DNA of 17,417 nt from Anaerolineaceae bacterium (GCA_003524305.1 DQHW01000030.1:86803-104219), one strand, 5' to 3'; positions 8,115 to 16,257 are shown, counted from the first letter of the stretch. The notes: generated by a model not told the origin, from the sequence alone. Program-made: numbers and translations.

Positions 8115-9338
8115 ATGGCAGACATTTTTATCGGAAGACAATCAATATTCAATCGCAAAATGGAAGTTATTGCTTATGAATTGCTTTACAGGTCATGTGA
8201 TACCAACTCTGCCAGTTTCAGTGACCCAGACCTTGCCACCACACAGGTAACGCTTAATACAATCATCGAGGTGGGTCTAAACAAAATCGTTAATAAATCA
8301 AAAGCCTTTATCAATCTCACGCGAAATTTCATTGTCGGCGACTACCCCATTCTCCTGCCTCCAAACAGGATGGTGATTGAAATCCCGGAAAATATCGAAA
8401 CAGACCAGGAACTGCTTACTGCGCTTAGTGAACTTCACAAAGCCGGTTACACCATCGCGCTGGATGATGTGGTGGATTTGGAACGGGTCATCTCTTATCA
8501 AAATATCGTTTCGATAGTTAAACTGGACTTAAAGCAGATTGACCCTCAAGCCTTGCCAGGATTGATTCGATCAGTAAAAGATCATGGCTTTTTGGTCCTG
8601 GCTGAAAAAGTGGAAACCATGGAGGAATTCAAGCTTTGTCACAATCTTGGAGTGGATTACTTCCAGGGATATTTCTTATGCAGACCCAACATCATCCATG
8701 GCCAGAAAATGGATTCATCGCGGCTGGTGATCATGCGTTCAATTGCAATGATTCAAAACCAGAAAACAACTTTTTCTGACCTTGAGCAAATCATTGCCCA
8801 AGATGTGGGTTTGTGTTTCAAGTTACTAAGATTGACCAATTCAGGCTATTATTCATTCATCTCTGAAGTGAAATCCATTCGCCAGGCTATATCATTGATC
8901 GGTTTGGATACTGTTCGAGGATGGTTATCTTTACTCTTGATGACCCAATTGAATGACAAACCGTTGGAGTTAACCAATATTGCCCTGCAACGCGCTCACA
9001 TGGCAGAATCTCTGGCAAAGATATACCGGCATCCGCAGCCAGAAGTCTGTTTTATGGTGGGTCTTTTCTCAGTTCTGGACGCCCTCATGGATCAGCCCAT
9101 GGAAACGGTCATCGAGGAGTTACACCTGTCGCAAACTGTGGCCGATGCATTGTTATATAACGAAGGTTTGCCAGGTTATATTCTTAATATGGTCATCAGT
9201 TATGAACGTGGTGAATGGACAAACTTGAAATATCCTAACATGTTGGTTGAGACGATTTCGAATGTCTATTTCGAATCAATCAAGTGGACAAACATCATTT
9301 CACAAGAGATCCATGGCAATGTGGCAGTTGCAAGTTAA
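8115..9338 (+). CDS. EAL-HDOD signalling protein, copy 1 (YuxH/CdgJ-like)
   Basis: The 407 residues divide into an N-terminal EAL-like domain (about 1-200) and a C-terminal HDOD domain (about 205-400), the COG3434 layout. By eye the cyclic-di-GMP phosphodiesterase positions are present: Glu22, Asn68, Glu92, Asp117-Asp118, Lys136, Glu167 and Gln184. However, the signature EAL is ELL (22-24), and the loop after DD, normally DDFGTG, is DDVVDL. Activity is therefore uncertain; cyclic-di-GMP binding without turnover is possible. The HDOD part has the family's VGLCFKLLRL and IRQAISLIGL stretches and lacks the His-Asp metal pair. No membrane segment or input domain is visible. GAGGGG (8106-8111) sits just upstream of the ATG. 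It lies 36 bp after the P-loop gene, with its near-twin 110 bp downstream. Confidence 0.93.
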   Translation: MADIFIGRQSIFNRKMEVIAYELLYRSCDTNSASFSDPDLATTQVTLNTIIEVGLNKIVNKSKAFINLTRNFIVGDYPILLPPNRMVIEIPENIETDQELLTALSELHKAGYTIALDDVVDLERVISYQNIVSIVKLDLKQIDPQALPGLIRSVKDHGFLVLAEKVETMEEFKLCHNLGVDYFQGYFLCRPNIIHGQKMDSSRLVIMRSIAMIQNQKTTFSDLEQIIAQDVGLCFKLLRLTNSGYYSFISEVKSIRQAISLIGLDTVRGWLSLLLMTQLNDKPLELTNIALQRAHMAESLAKIYRHPQPEVCFMVGLFSVLDALMDQPMETVIEELHLSQTVADALLYNEGLPGYILNMVISYERGEWTNLKYPNMLVETISNVYFESIKWTNIISQEIHGNVAVAS

Positions 9339-9385
9339 ACAGACATTTTCAATAACAGAAATATCAGAGAAATGGCACTTTTAAA

Positions 9386-9414
9386 TTGTGAAAATATTAT
9401 TAATATAAGATAAT
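9386..9414 (+). promoter_or_regulatory. Candidate promoter for EAL-HDOD copy 2
   Basis: TTGTGA (9386-9391, 4 of 6 to the sigma-70 -35) and GATAAT (9409-9414, 5 of 6 to the -10) are separated by exactly 17 bases, in an AT-rich 110 bp gap. A start near 9421 would give a leader of about 28 bases. This would let the second paralogue be expressed independently of the first. Confidence 0.5.
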
Positions 9415-9448
9415 AGCAATTATTCTCCATTATTTAAATGAGGTTACT

Positions 9449-10672
9449 GTGGCAGAACTATTAGTAGGTAGACAACCGATATTTAATCGCACCATGGAAG
9501 TTTACGCCTATGAATTGCTTTATCGTTCAGGCGATGGCAATCGGGCTGTTTTTAACGATGCCGACCAGGCAACCACACAAGTGATCTTAAACGCCCTGAT
9601 CGAAATGGGATTGGACAGCATTGTTGGTAATGCCATGGCATTTATCAACCTGACCCGAAATTTTTTAGTGGGGAACTTTCCAATTCTTTTGCCTTCCAAC
9701 CGGATTGTCATCGAAATACTGGAAACTGTCGAATCTGACCCACAGTTAATTGAAGCAGTAACCACCCTGCGCAATAAAGGTTTTACCCTTGCACTTGATG
9801 ATGTAATAACGCTTGATCGGATTTCTCCATTTACTGGTATTGCATCCATTATTAAATTGGACCTGATGCAAATTGACCGGGTGGATTTGCCCGATATGAT
9901 TGCCGGCGTAAAATCGAACGGCTTTCGGGTGCTGGCAGAAAAAGTCGAAACCCAGGCAGATTACAACCTCTGCCGCAGGCTGGGTGTTGATTATTACCAG
10001 GGGTATTTTTTATGTAAACCAAATATAATGAGAAGCCAGAAAATGGATTCATCAAGACTGGTCATCATGCAGTCCATCGCCATGCTGCAAAACCAAAAAA
10101 CCAACTTCACCGATCTTGAAAATATCATTTCAAGAGATGTGGGACTAAGTTACAAACTGTTGCGTCTTTCAAATTCTGGTTATTACTCTTTCACCACAGA
10201 AGTAAAATCTCTGCGCCAGGCAATCTCGCTGATTGGGTTGGACACCATGCGCGGTTGGATGTCTTTGATCTTGATGTCAAGCCTGGTGGATAAACCGCCT
10301 GAACTAACCAATATTGCGCTTCAACGTGCCCGAATGTCCGAATCGATGGCAAAAATCTACGGTCAACCGCAGCCTGAGATATTCTTTTTGGTGGGATTGT
10401 TTTCAGTGCTTGATGCATTAATGGATCAACCCATGGCAAAGATCATCCCGGAATTAAATCTTTCACCAACCATTTCTAGCGCCCTTATGAATCATGAAGG
10501 ACTGCCTGGTTTTATTCTTAAAGCGATTAAAGCCTATGAAATGGGTGATTGGACCACCGTTAAAACATTAAATATTCCAGATGAAACGCTGACCAATATT
10601 TACCTGGATTCCATTAAATGGACTGATATTCTCTCAAAAGAACTTCATTCGAGCACCATGGCTGCAGATTAA
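9449..10672 (+). CDS. EAL-HDOD signalling protein, copy 2 (YuxH/CdgJ-like)
   Basis: This copy is also 407 residues and aligns to copy 1 without gaps; 65 of the first 100 residues are identical by hand count. The same putative phosphodiesterase positions are kept (ELLYR at 22-26, NLT at 68-70, EILE at 89-92, ALDD ending at 118, IKLD, AEKVET, QGYF), again with ELL for EAL and DDVITL instead of DDFGTG. A visible difference in the HDOD half is RARMSE, where copy 1 has RAHMAE. Translation starts at GTG, supported by GAGG (9440-9443) and by the shared N-terminus (M-A-x-x-x-x-GRQ). It is a tandem duplicate, with a candidate promoter in front, and meets the lipid kinase gene tail to tail 8 bp downstream. 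The role is presumably cyclic-di-GMP-linked regulation, but the partner is unknown. Confidence 0.93.
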   Translation: MAELLVGRQPIFNRTMEVYAYELLYRSGDGNRAVFNDADQATTQVILNALIEMGLDSIVGNAMAFINLTRNFLVGNFPILLPSNRIVIEILETVESDPQLIEAVTTLRNKGFTLALDDVITLDRISPFTGIASIIKLDLMQIDRVDLPDMIAGVKSNGFRVLAEKVETQADYNLCRRLGVDYYQGYFLCKPNIMRSQKMDSSRLVIMQSIAMLQNQKTNFTDLENIISRDVGLSYKLLRLSNSGYYSFTTEVKSLRQAISLIGLDTMRGWMSLILMSSLVDKPPELTNIALQRARMSESMAKIYGQPQPEIFFLVGLFSVLDALMDQPMAKIIPELNLSPTISSALMNHEGLPGFILKAIKAYEMGDWTTVKTLNIPDETLTNIYLDSIKWTDILSKELHSSTMAAD

Positions 10673-10680
10673 AAATCTAT

Positions 10681-11595
10681 CTAATTGTTATTAGGAACAA
10701 TAACACTCACGCAACGCGGCAGCACTGTTACGGTTACGGGGGTTTTTCCTATCATTTCACCATCAGCCTGAATATCCATCGCGGGAAAGGTTTCAATTTT
10801 GATTGTTCGGCTGGCTTGTAATTGTTGAAACTTTGGACCGCGCTTTTTTCTACGGATGAGCGCCTGCCAGAACATTGCAGGAAGATCCAGAATGGTTCTG
10901 GGCTTAAATATCAACACATCCGCTTTGCCGTCATCGGGATGAACTTCAAACAGCGATTCAATCAAATTTAATCCCACCACACCATAATTGGCCACCATAA
11001 TCTCGAGTGCCTTACCGCGGTACCTTTTTTCATCCGCTTCGATGATGTAGCGGGTTAATTTGATTCCAAATACCTGTTTAATCAAACTTCCGTAGTATGC
11101 CAGGTTACCCAATTTACGTTTCTTTTCTCGAGTTGCTGTTTTAATGATTCTGGCACTAAAGCCAACCCCAAGGTTCATGGCATGGAGGCTGTCTCCGATG
11201 GACATCAAATCAAGATAACGGACCTGATGTTTTCCGGTCATCATAGCCAACGCACGAGTGGGCAAGAAGGGCAGCATCAAGTGTCTGGCAATGGCATTCC
11301 ATGTGCCAGATGGGATAATCCCCAGGGGGACTGTTGAATTGACCATTCCGGCTGCCACTGAGGCTACGGTGCCATCTCCGCCTGCGGCGACGACCATGTC
11401 TATTCCCTTATCAATAAAGAATTTGATGAGTGAGCCGTATTCTGTGTCTTTTTCCGTTAAATAGATATGAGAAATCCAACCGGCTTTCTTAAAATGGTCT
11501 TTGATGATGTGTTTCATCAACTTTACATTCATAAATCCGGAAACCGGGTTGATGATGACCAATGCTTCGGGTTTTTTATCAAGGTTATCTGTCAT
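10681..11595 (-). CDS. Diacylglycerol/sphingosine-kinase family lipid kinase (YegS/DgkB-like)
   Basis: This 304-residue protein phosphorylates a lipid hydroxyl with ATP at the cytoplasmic membrane face, by family. It shows NPVSG (16-20), the nucleotide-binding GGDGT (72-76) in AAGGDGTVASVA, and PSGTWNAIAR (95-104), the family's P-x-GT-x-N-x-x-AR motif. The C-terminal half has the beta-sandwich pattern ending in IQADGE, where family members read 'DGE'. Length is normal for bacterial DgkB/YegS/BmrU proteins. Diacylglycerol, undecaprenol-type or other lipids are all possible substrates. It is convergent to EAL-HDOD copy 2 with 8 bp between stop codons and no hairpin terminator seen. Upstream, 106 bp separate it from the YcaQ-like gene on the same strand. 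No clear ribosome site precedes the ATG. Confidence 0.9.
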   Translation of the reverse strand: MTDNLDKKPEALVIINPVSGFMNVKLMKHIIKDHFKKAGWISHIYLTEKDTEYGSLIKFFIDKGIDMVVAAGGDGTVASVAAGMVNSTVPLGIIPSGTWNAIARHLMLPFLPTRALAMMTGKHQVRYLDLMSIGDSLHAMNLGVGFSARIIKTATREKKRKLGNLAYYGSLIKQVFGIKLTRYIIEADEKRYRGKALEIMVANYGVVGLNLIESLFEVHPDDGKADVLIFKPRTILDLPAMFWQALIRRKKRGPKFQQLQASRTIKIETFPAMDIQADGEMIGKTPVTVTVLPRCVSVIVPNNN

Positions 11596-11701
11596 GGCTG
11601 TTTATGCGAATCTGTACCGGTTTGAGCATCATACCCCAACAATACCCATCCAATATAAGAATGCAGTTAATACTATTAAGTTAACACCTGAAATCACGAA
11701 T

Positions 11702-12922
11702 CTATTCTCTTTGAGCAATCTTCTGCTGTAAGGTTTCATAGAATTCAGGCGGATCACATTTTTCGATGAACAACTCTGGCGATTTATGCCAGGCTGCACA
11801 AGCAGAAAAAGTAGAAACCAAATTTTGGGCCAGGTTATAGTCAGTAGCAACGCCAGGTTCAAAATAGAGAGATTTCACTTCAAATTTTTTATCAGCCCGG
11901 TGAGATTTTGAATCCATGCGAGCGATCAATTGACCATCATGTAATACCGGCAGTAAAAAATAGCCATACTTGCGTTTGGCAGCCGGCAAGTAACATTCAA
12001 TTGTGAAGTCAAAATTAAACAATTTACTCGTCCTTGCCCTATCCCAGATTAGCGAATCAAAAGGAGACAAAATGGTGGTGAATCGAGGGTCAGGATTTTG
12101 CTTTTGCGCAGTTTGGTAACCTTCCCAGATTTCAGGCAGTGCCCAGGCAGAATCCTCCCACCCTTCAACTTTCAATTCAAGCAAATAGTTTTCACTGATC
12201 AACTGTTTGAGCGTTTTCAAAACTTCTTTTTTTGGCAGCCTGAAATAGTCCGCGATCCAGCCGGAAATTGCCAGCCCCATTGCGGCAATGGATTTCAAGA
12301 CCAGGGTGCGGTATACAGTCTCGAGATCGGGGGCGTCGCTGTCTCTCCAATTGGGTAAAACACGTTCTTTCAAGTCATATACACGCTGAAAATTGATACG
12401 CTTGCTGATCATCAATTCCCCGGAGGTGAACCAATATTCTAAAGCACGTTTTTCGATCTTCCAGTCCCACCAGGTACCGCCCTTTTTACCATCTGCGCGT
12501 TTGAAATCAGAGGATTTAACCGCCCCGTTTTTTTTCACATGAGCTAAGACCGCGTCAAATTCAGCCTTATGGTTATCATACCAATGTTGGTACCACGGAA
12601 GACGCCACTGTTCAATCTGGATGCGACGGTGCAACCCATAATCTTCTATCGGGATAAAGCAAGCTGCATGTGCCCAATATTCGAAGAGGCTTTGTTCTGC
12701 CAAAAGCTGGTTCAACCAATCAGCATCGTAATCTCCCAACCGGCTCCAAAGCGAGAAGTATGGTGCACGCGCTACAATATTGATCGTGTCTATCTGCAAA
12801 GCCCCCAGGGTTTTGATGGTTTGCTTAACATCACTTTTCTGAGCATTATTACGTGGAGAATTGTAGAATCCTTGGGCATAAATTGCGAGTTGACGTGCAG
12901 TTTGAAGAGTAATGGATTGCAT
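11702..12922 (-). CDS. YcaQ-like DNA glycosylase (winged-helix, crosslink repair family)
   Basis: From the ATG at 12922 the protein has 406 residues, close to the usual size of the HTH_42 / AlkZ-YcaQ family. These monofunctional DNA glycosylases remove bulky alkylated bases and, in E. coli YcaQ, unhook interstrand crosslinks. The N-terminus ITLQTARQLAIYAQG is the family's first helix. The catalytic-loop position reads LQID (42-45), the Q-x-D form typical of YcaQ rather than the Q-x-Q of AlkZ. VARAPYFSLWSRLGDYD follows, and about 190-290 should be tandem winged helices. A longer version starting at 12958 is in frame, but I reject it: AGAGG (12932-12936) serves the 12922 ATG, and a TATAAT overlaps the approach to the upstream one. 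It is divergent from the sulfatase-like gene. Confidence 0.88.
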   Translation of the reverse strand: MQSITLQTARQLAIYAQGFYNSPRNNAQKSDVKQTIKTLGALQIDTINIVARAPYFSLWSRLGDYDADWLNQLLAEQSLFEYWAHAACFIPIEDYGLHRRIQIEQWRLPWYQHWYDNHKAEFDAVLAHVKKNGAVKSSDFKRADGKKGGTWWDWKIEKRALEYWFTSGELMISKRINFQRVYDLKERVLPNWRDSDAPDLETVYRTLVLKSIAAMGLAISGWIADYFRLPKKEVLKTLKQLISENYLLELKVEGWEDSAWALPEIWEGYQTAQKQNPDPRFTTILSPFDSLIWDRARTSKLFNFDFTIECYLPAAKRKYGYFLLPVLHDGQLIARMDSKSHRADKKFEVKSLYFEPGVATDYNLAQNLVSTFSACAAWHKSPELFIEKCDPPEFYETLQQKIAQRE

Positions 12923-12931
12923 GATCCTGAA

Positions 12932-12936
12932 CCTCT
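12932..12936 (-). promoter_or_regulatory. Ribosome binding site that decides the YcaQ-like start
   Basis: AGAGG on the minus strand stands nine bases before ATG at 12922, whose product begins at the conserved first helix. The in-frame ATG 36 bases upstream has no comparable site. Confidence 0.55.
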
Positions 12937-12959
12937 GAATATAGTATATTTGTTCCATA

Positions 12960-12988
12960 ATTATAACTCTTTTTTTGATCGCAAAGAA
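12960..12988 (-). promoter_or_regulatory. Candidate promoter for the YcaQ-like gene
   Basis: The minus strand has a perfect TATAAT (12965-12960) with only a weak -35 (TTCTTT, 12988-12983, 17-base spacer). The predicted start near 12953 lies inside the longer reading frame, after the ATG at 12958, which agrees with translation starting at 12922. The rest of the 275 bp gap (12923-13197) is AT-rich, and I see no RNA gene or small ORF in it. Confidence 0.4.
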
Positions 12989-13145
12989 TCTTTCTCATAT
13001 CAAGTTGTTAGAATTTTTTTCTATTTTTTATGCATTCGCTATCAACCCATTTAGGTTCTTCTACCTCATTGCTGCTTTATGGCCACATAGAGAACGAGCG
13101 GCAACTTCAGATGAGTTAACAATGCTTTCAAATTTCAACACCGGC

Positions 13146-13175
13146 TTGAGTGGTAAAATTGGGGTCTATTAAAAT
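13146..13175 (+). promoter_or_regulatory. Candidate promoter for the sulfatase-like gene
   Basis: TTGAGT (13146-13151, 4 of 6) and TAAAAT (13170-13175, 5 of 6) are 18 bases apart. A start near 13182 would give a leader of about 16 bases carrying the ribosome site AGGAAG (13185-13190) seven bases before the ATG at 13198. That short leader would exclude the in-frame GTG at 13150. Confidence 0.35.
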
Positions 13176-13197
13176 TTCAATTTTAGGAAGCATTCCT

Positions 13198-14742
13198 ATG
13201 GCGATTCAAACCAAACCTGTAAAAAAGAAAAAAGCGCTGGTGTTCCATCCAATTTTGATCGGACTTTACCCGGTGCTGGCTTTGTTAGCTTATAACATCA
13301 TTCAGCTTGACCCGATTTATGCGGTACGCGCCATAGTCGTAACGCTGATTATCAGCGGAATAATCTTCGCGCTGGCATTATTGATCACCCGCGAACGTTA
13401 CAAAGGCGGATTGCTGGCCAGCCTGGCACTGCTGCTCTTTCTGACTTATGGGCATGTCTACAACCTGCTCGAAAACAAATCTTATTTTGGGCATCACCGC
13501 TTCTTGATCATCATCTGGCTGGCGCTGTTTGGTTTGGGTGCTTATGGAATTTTTCACCTCAAAAAAAAACCGCGCACGCTTTCTACCTTTTTAAATTTCT
13601 TTTCGCTGGTTTTGATCGCGATTCCGCTCTTTCAGATGGTTAGCTTCGAGATTCGCCAGGCCAACGCCAGCCCGAGAGCCGTCGCGAATCCGGCAGTAGA
13701 CTCCGTCTGGCAGCCGCAATCTGCCGCACCTGCCAATTCACCGGATGTTTATTACATAATTTTGGACGCCTATACCCGCAGCGACTTGCTCAAAGAAGAA
13801 TACGGTTATGACAACAGCGCCTTTTTGCAACAATTACGCAACATGGGTTTTTATGTGGCGAATTGCAGCAAAAGCAATTACAGCTACACCCCCTCCTCCA
13901 TGTCTACGGCTTTGAACATGGATTATCTTGATAATTTCGCCGGGGACATCATTAAAGAAAACCGCAGTTTCTACGACCTTGGTGAAACCATCAAACACAA
14001 CAAGGTGCGTTCGCTCTTCACAGACCTCGGTTACCGCTATGTGACCTTTGATAACGACATCTGGTGGCTGGATACAACCGATTCAGACCAGTATATTTCT
14101 CAATACTCCTCACCATGGCAGAAGTTGTTGAATTTCAAAATTTTGGGTAATTTCGAGAAATACTACCTGCGTTCCACTGCCTTGAGAGTGATAGACGAAT
14201 TCACCAATTCAAAAGCAAATTCGCTGGATAAAGCGCTGCTTTCTACTGAAAAGGCACATTATGACTTGATCAATTACAATTTTGATCAGTTGGAACAACT
14301 CCCACAGGCAGAAAGCCCCAAATTTGTTTATGCACATTTTGTGGCACCTCACTTTCCGTATGTTTTTGCCCCGGATGGTTCTTTTGAATACACTCCTTCA
14401 AACGCTCCCGGTTATGTCAACGAAATTACTTACATCGATCAGCGCGTTTTGGAAGTGCTCAGCAACATCCTCAAAACCTCAAAAATACCGCCGATCATTC
14501 TGCTGCAAAGCGATCACGGCTTGGCCGAAGAAGTGCGCAATGCCAACTTGATGGCATATTACCTGCCTAACGGCGGTGAAGACGCACTGTATGCCAGCAT
14601 TACGCCGGTCAATTCGTTCAGGATTGTGTTCAACCAGTACTTCGGTGCGGATTATCCCTTGCTGGAAGATGTGGCGCGTTCGGCGACATACCAGGCACCC
14701 TACGATTTCACGATTGTAGATTATCCGTGTGTAACAGAGTAA
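13198..14742 (+). CDS. Membrane sulfatase / alkaline-phosphatase-superfamily protein
   Basis: The protein has 514 residues, starting at ATG 13198 with AGGAAG (13185-13190) upstream; an in-frame GTG at 13150 is possible but lacks support. About five hydrophobic segments (roughly 17-36, 44-63, 70-90, 101-120, 129-150) are followed by a large domain, probably extracytoplasmic. That domain shows the sulfatase fold: DVYYIILDAYTRSD (183-196) with the first metal ligand, SNYSYTPSS (226-234) holding the candidate nucleophile (Thr231 by analogy), HFVAPH (380-385), and DHG (439-441) for metal binding. This layout resembles lipoteichoic-acid synthases and phosphoethanolamine transferases more than soluble sulfatases, so transfer of a head group onto an envelope glycan or lipid is a reasonable inference. 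It is convergent to the methyltransferase gene and divergent from the YcaQ-like gene. Confidence 0.85.
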   Translation: MAIQTKPVKKKKALVFHPILIGLYPVLALLAYNIIQLDPIYAVRAIVVTLIISGIIFALALLITRERYKGGLLASLALLLFLTYGHVYNLLENKSYFGHHRFLIIIWLALFGLGAYGIFHLKKKPRTLSTFLNFFSLVLIAIPLFQMVSFEIRQANASPRAVANPAVDSVWQPQSAAPANSPDVYYIILDAYTRSDLLKEEYGYDNSAFLQQLRNMGFYVANCSKSNYSYTPSSMSTALNMDYLDNFAGDIIKENRSFYDLGETIKHNKVRSLFTDLGYRYVTFDNDIWWLDTTDSDQYISQYSSPWQKLLNFKILGNFEKYYLRSTALRVIDEFTNSKANSLDKALLSTEKAHYDLINYNFDQLEQLPQAESPKFVYAHFVAPHFPYVFAPDGSFEYTPSNAPGYVNEITYIDQRVLEVLSNILKTSKIPPIILLQSDHGLAEEVRNANLMAYYLPNGGEDALYASITPVNSFRIVFNQYFGADYPLLEDVARSATYQAPYDFTIVDYPCVTE

Positions 14743-14789
14743 ACTAATAAATATTTTTATGAGATTTTCAAGGAACAAATGAATCCCTG

Positions 14790-14819
14790 AAACCTGGGGA
14801 TATTCAAAAATCCCGGTTT
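14790..14819 (+). terminator. Possible weak terminator after the sulfatase-like gene
   Basis: AAACC-T-GGGGAT (14790-14801) can pair with ATCCC-GGTTT (14810-14819), leaving a small bulge, and AATTTAAA follows. The T-run is poor, so it may act only together with the next hairpin. Confidence 0.35.
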
Positions 14820-14830
14820 AATTTAAAGTC

Positions 14831-14861
14831 AGACCCCCGCGATTGCAATTTGCGGGGGTCT
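14831..14861. terminator. Strong hairpin between convergent genes, probable terminator
   Basis: AGACCCCCGC (14831-14840) and GCGGGGGTCT (14852-14861) form a perfect 10-bp GC-rich stem around an 11-base loop. It stands between the stops of the sulfatase-like gene (14742) and the methyltransferase gene (14878). T-rich but interrupted sequence follows on both strands, so it may stop transcription from either side, though less classically than the hairpins at 2473 and 4463. Confidence 0.55.
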
Positions 14862-14877
14862 CAATAATTTGTGCTAT

Positions 14878-16257
14878 TTATTTCTTTTTCAATAGATACA
14901 GGGTGCGTTCGCTGCCTGCCAACGGCTGCTTATTTGCGATTTTGAAAACACGTGAAAAGGCGGCTTCAAAACCTTCTTCAGTGTAATGATCGAAAATATC
15001 CTTACGCGTGGCGAGCAGGCGTTTGACCTGCGAATCGCTTTTGGGCACAAACTCAACCACCGCCCAGTTGGAGATGGAGGCAAAATAATCCGCGATGGCG
15101 TCAAGTGGCAGGTTGTTTGAGATGGCCAGATGGTGGATCAACGCCAGGGCAAGAATCATATCTACAGGACCGCGGGCATTGAAGGCGTCGCGCTCCTGGT
15201 TGACCCATCCGATGGAGGGGCTGGGATTGGTAAGATCCATGACGAGGGGCATCAAATTCTTTTCTTGATTTGCCTTGATGGTGAGGTAATTCTTTTCGAC
15301 GGCGGCGGGGTCAATATCGCTGGCGACGGTGAAGATGCCGCGTTTGGCAGCCTCGCGGCTGAATAATCCGTTGTTGGCGCCGAGATCCCAAACCTTGGCA
15401 GGGTTGGCTTGATCAATGAAACTGCCCACCATTTCACCCTTCAAACGCAGCGAGTCATCAGAATAATTAGTGGCGCTGTAATAATCTCCCCATTCAGTGC
15501 CCTTGGGCTGCCAGGTCAGTTTTTCGACCGTCTGACTCAACCCTTTAAGCATGTTAAGCAGAGATTCTTTAGTGAGCAAGCCGGTATTGTTTTGAGTCGT
15601 TTGTTTGTCAGCATATTCACGTTGCACGCGGGCGTGCATATGAATGTGGATATTCAAACCTGAAAGACCAAATCGGGTTTTACCAGGCAGCAAACGACTG
15701 ACCAAATCAAGCGGAATGCCATCAATGTAATTCTTGCTTAAAAGCATAAAACGCACATCCACCATTGAAGCCAACGAGAGGGGAGCCAGAAAATGTTGGC
15801 AGAATTGGCGATAACCATCCCAGCCGGACCCCTTGCGGTAGAGATCAAACGAGAGTGTGTCAATTAATATGGGCTTGCCATCCACGAATTGGATGTTGTA
15901 CGCGCTGGCATCCTTGAGAATCATGCCCTTGCTCAAGGCTAGCTTATTGATCTCGAGCGTCAAGAGAGCGGCATCTTTGAGCTGTGAAAAGCTCCATTCA
16001 TAGGGATAGGAAATAAAAGGGACGAGATCAGGCTGCAAGATTCGATAAGCGATCTCAGGATTTTCTGCCTTAACATCCACTTCCGTGTGCGCCACCAACC
16101 ATCCGCGCCGGGTTAATTCTTCATACAACCCGGAAGAGATGAATTTATCGTAGGTCTTGGCACCAAATTGATTCACCTGCCTATACAGGATGCCTTTGCG
16201 AGTGAATAGAAATCCACTGGGGTCGCGGAAAGAAGATGAAACCCTGGCTTCGTTCAT
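14878..16257 (-). CDS. Kinase-like domain fused to class I SAM methyltransferase
   Basis: This 459-residue soluble protein has two parts. The C-terminal half (about 255-459) is a Rossmann methyltransferase: motif I DLGANNG (291-297), acidic end of beta 2 at SDID (313-316), and ILALALIHHLA as motif IV. The N-terminal half (about 15-200) looks like a protein-kinase/aminoglycoside-kinase fold. It has ILKDASAYNIQF (113-124), resembling the catalytic loop D-x4-N (Asp116, Asn121), and ILIDTLSF (130-137), with Asp133 where the DFG Asp would be. I see no clear Gly-rich loop, so kinase activity is uncertain. The combination recalls NoeA-like methyltransferases, but I cannot name the substrate. The ATG overlaps the stop of the small upstream gene (TAATG), indicating translational coupling. 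It is convergent with the sulfatase-like envelope gene. Confidence 0.82.
   Translation of the reverse strand: MNEARVSSSFRDPSGFLFTRKGILYRQVNQFGAKTYDKFISSGLYEELTRRGWLVAHTEVDVKAENPEIAYRILQPDLVPFISYPYEWSFSQLKDAALLTLEINKLALSKGMILKDASAYNIQFVDGKPILIDTLSFDLYRKGSGWDGYRQFCQHFLAPLSLASMVDVRFMLLSKNYIDGIPLDLVSRLLPGKTRFGLSGLNIHIHMHARVQREYADKQTTQNNTGLLTKESLLNMLKGLSQTVEKLTWQPKGTEWGDYYSATNYSDDSLRLKGEMVGSFIDQANPAKVWDLGANNGLFSREAAKRGIFTVASDIDPAAVEKNYLTIKANQEKNLMPLVMDLTNPSPSIGWVNQERDAFNARGPVDMILALALIHHLAISNNLPLDAIADYFASISNWAVVEFVPKSDSQVKRLLATRKDIFDHYTEEGFEAAFSRVFKIANKQPLAGSERTLYLLKKK

Noticed and set aside
11596..11701. A TATGAT on the minus strand upstream of the lipid kinase gene
   Set aside because: The only TTG-type -35 candidate is 14 bases away, too close, so promoter evidence is too weak to list.
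12569..13172. Plus-strand frames running through the YcaQ-like gene start and the 275 bp gap
   Set aside because: They are antisense to conserved YcaQ-like sequence or AT-rich filler, with no ribosome site and no domain.
13150..13197. A GTG start 48 bases upstream for the sulfatase-like gene
   Set aside because: It lies inside the candidate promoter, lacks a ribosome site and adds residues unlike the family's N-terminus; ATG 13198 has AGGAAG at good spacing.
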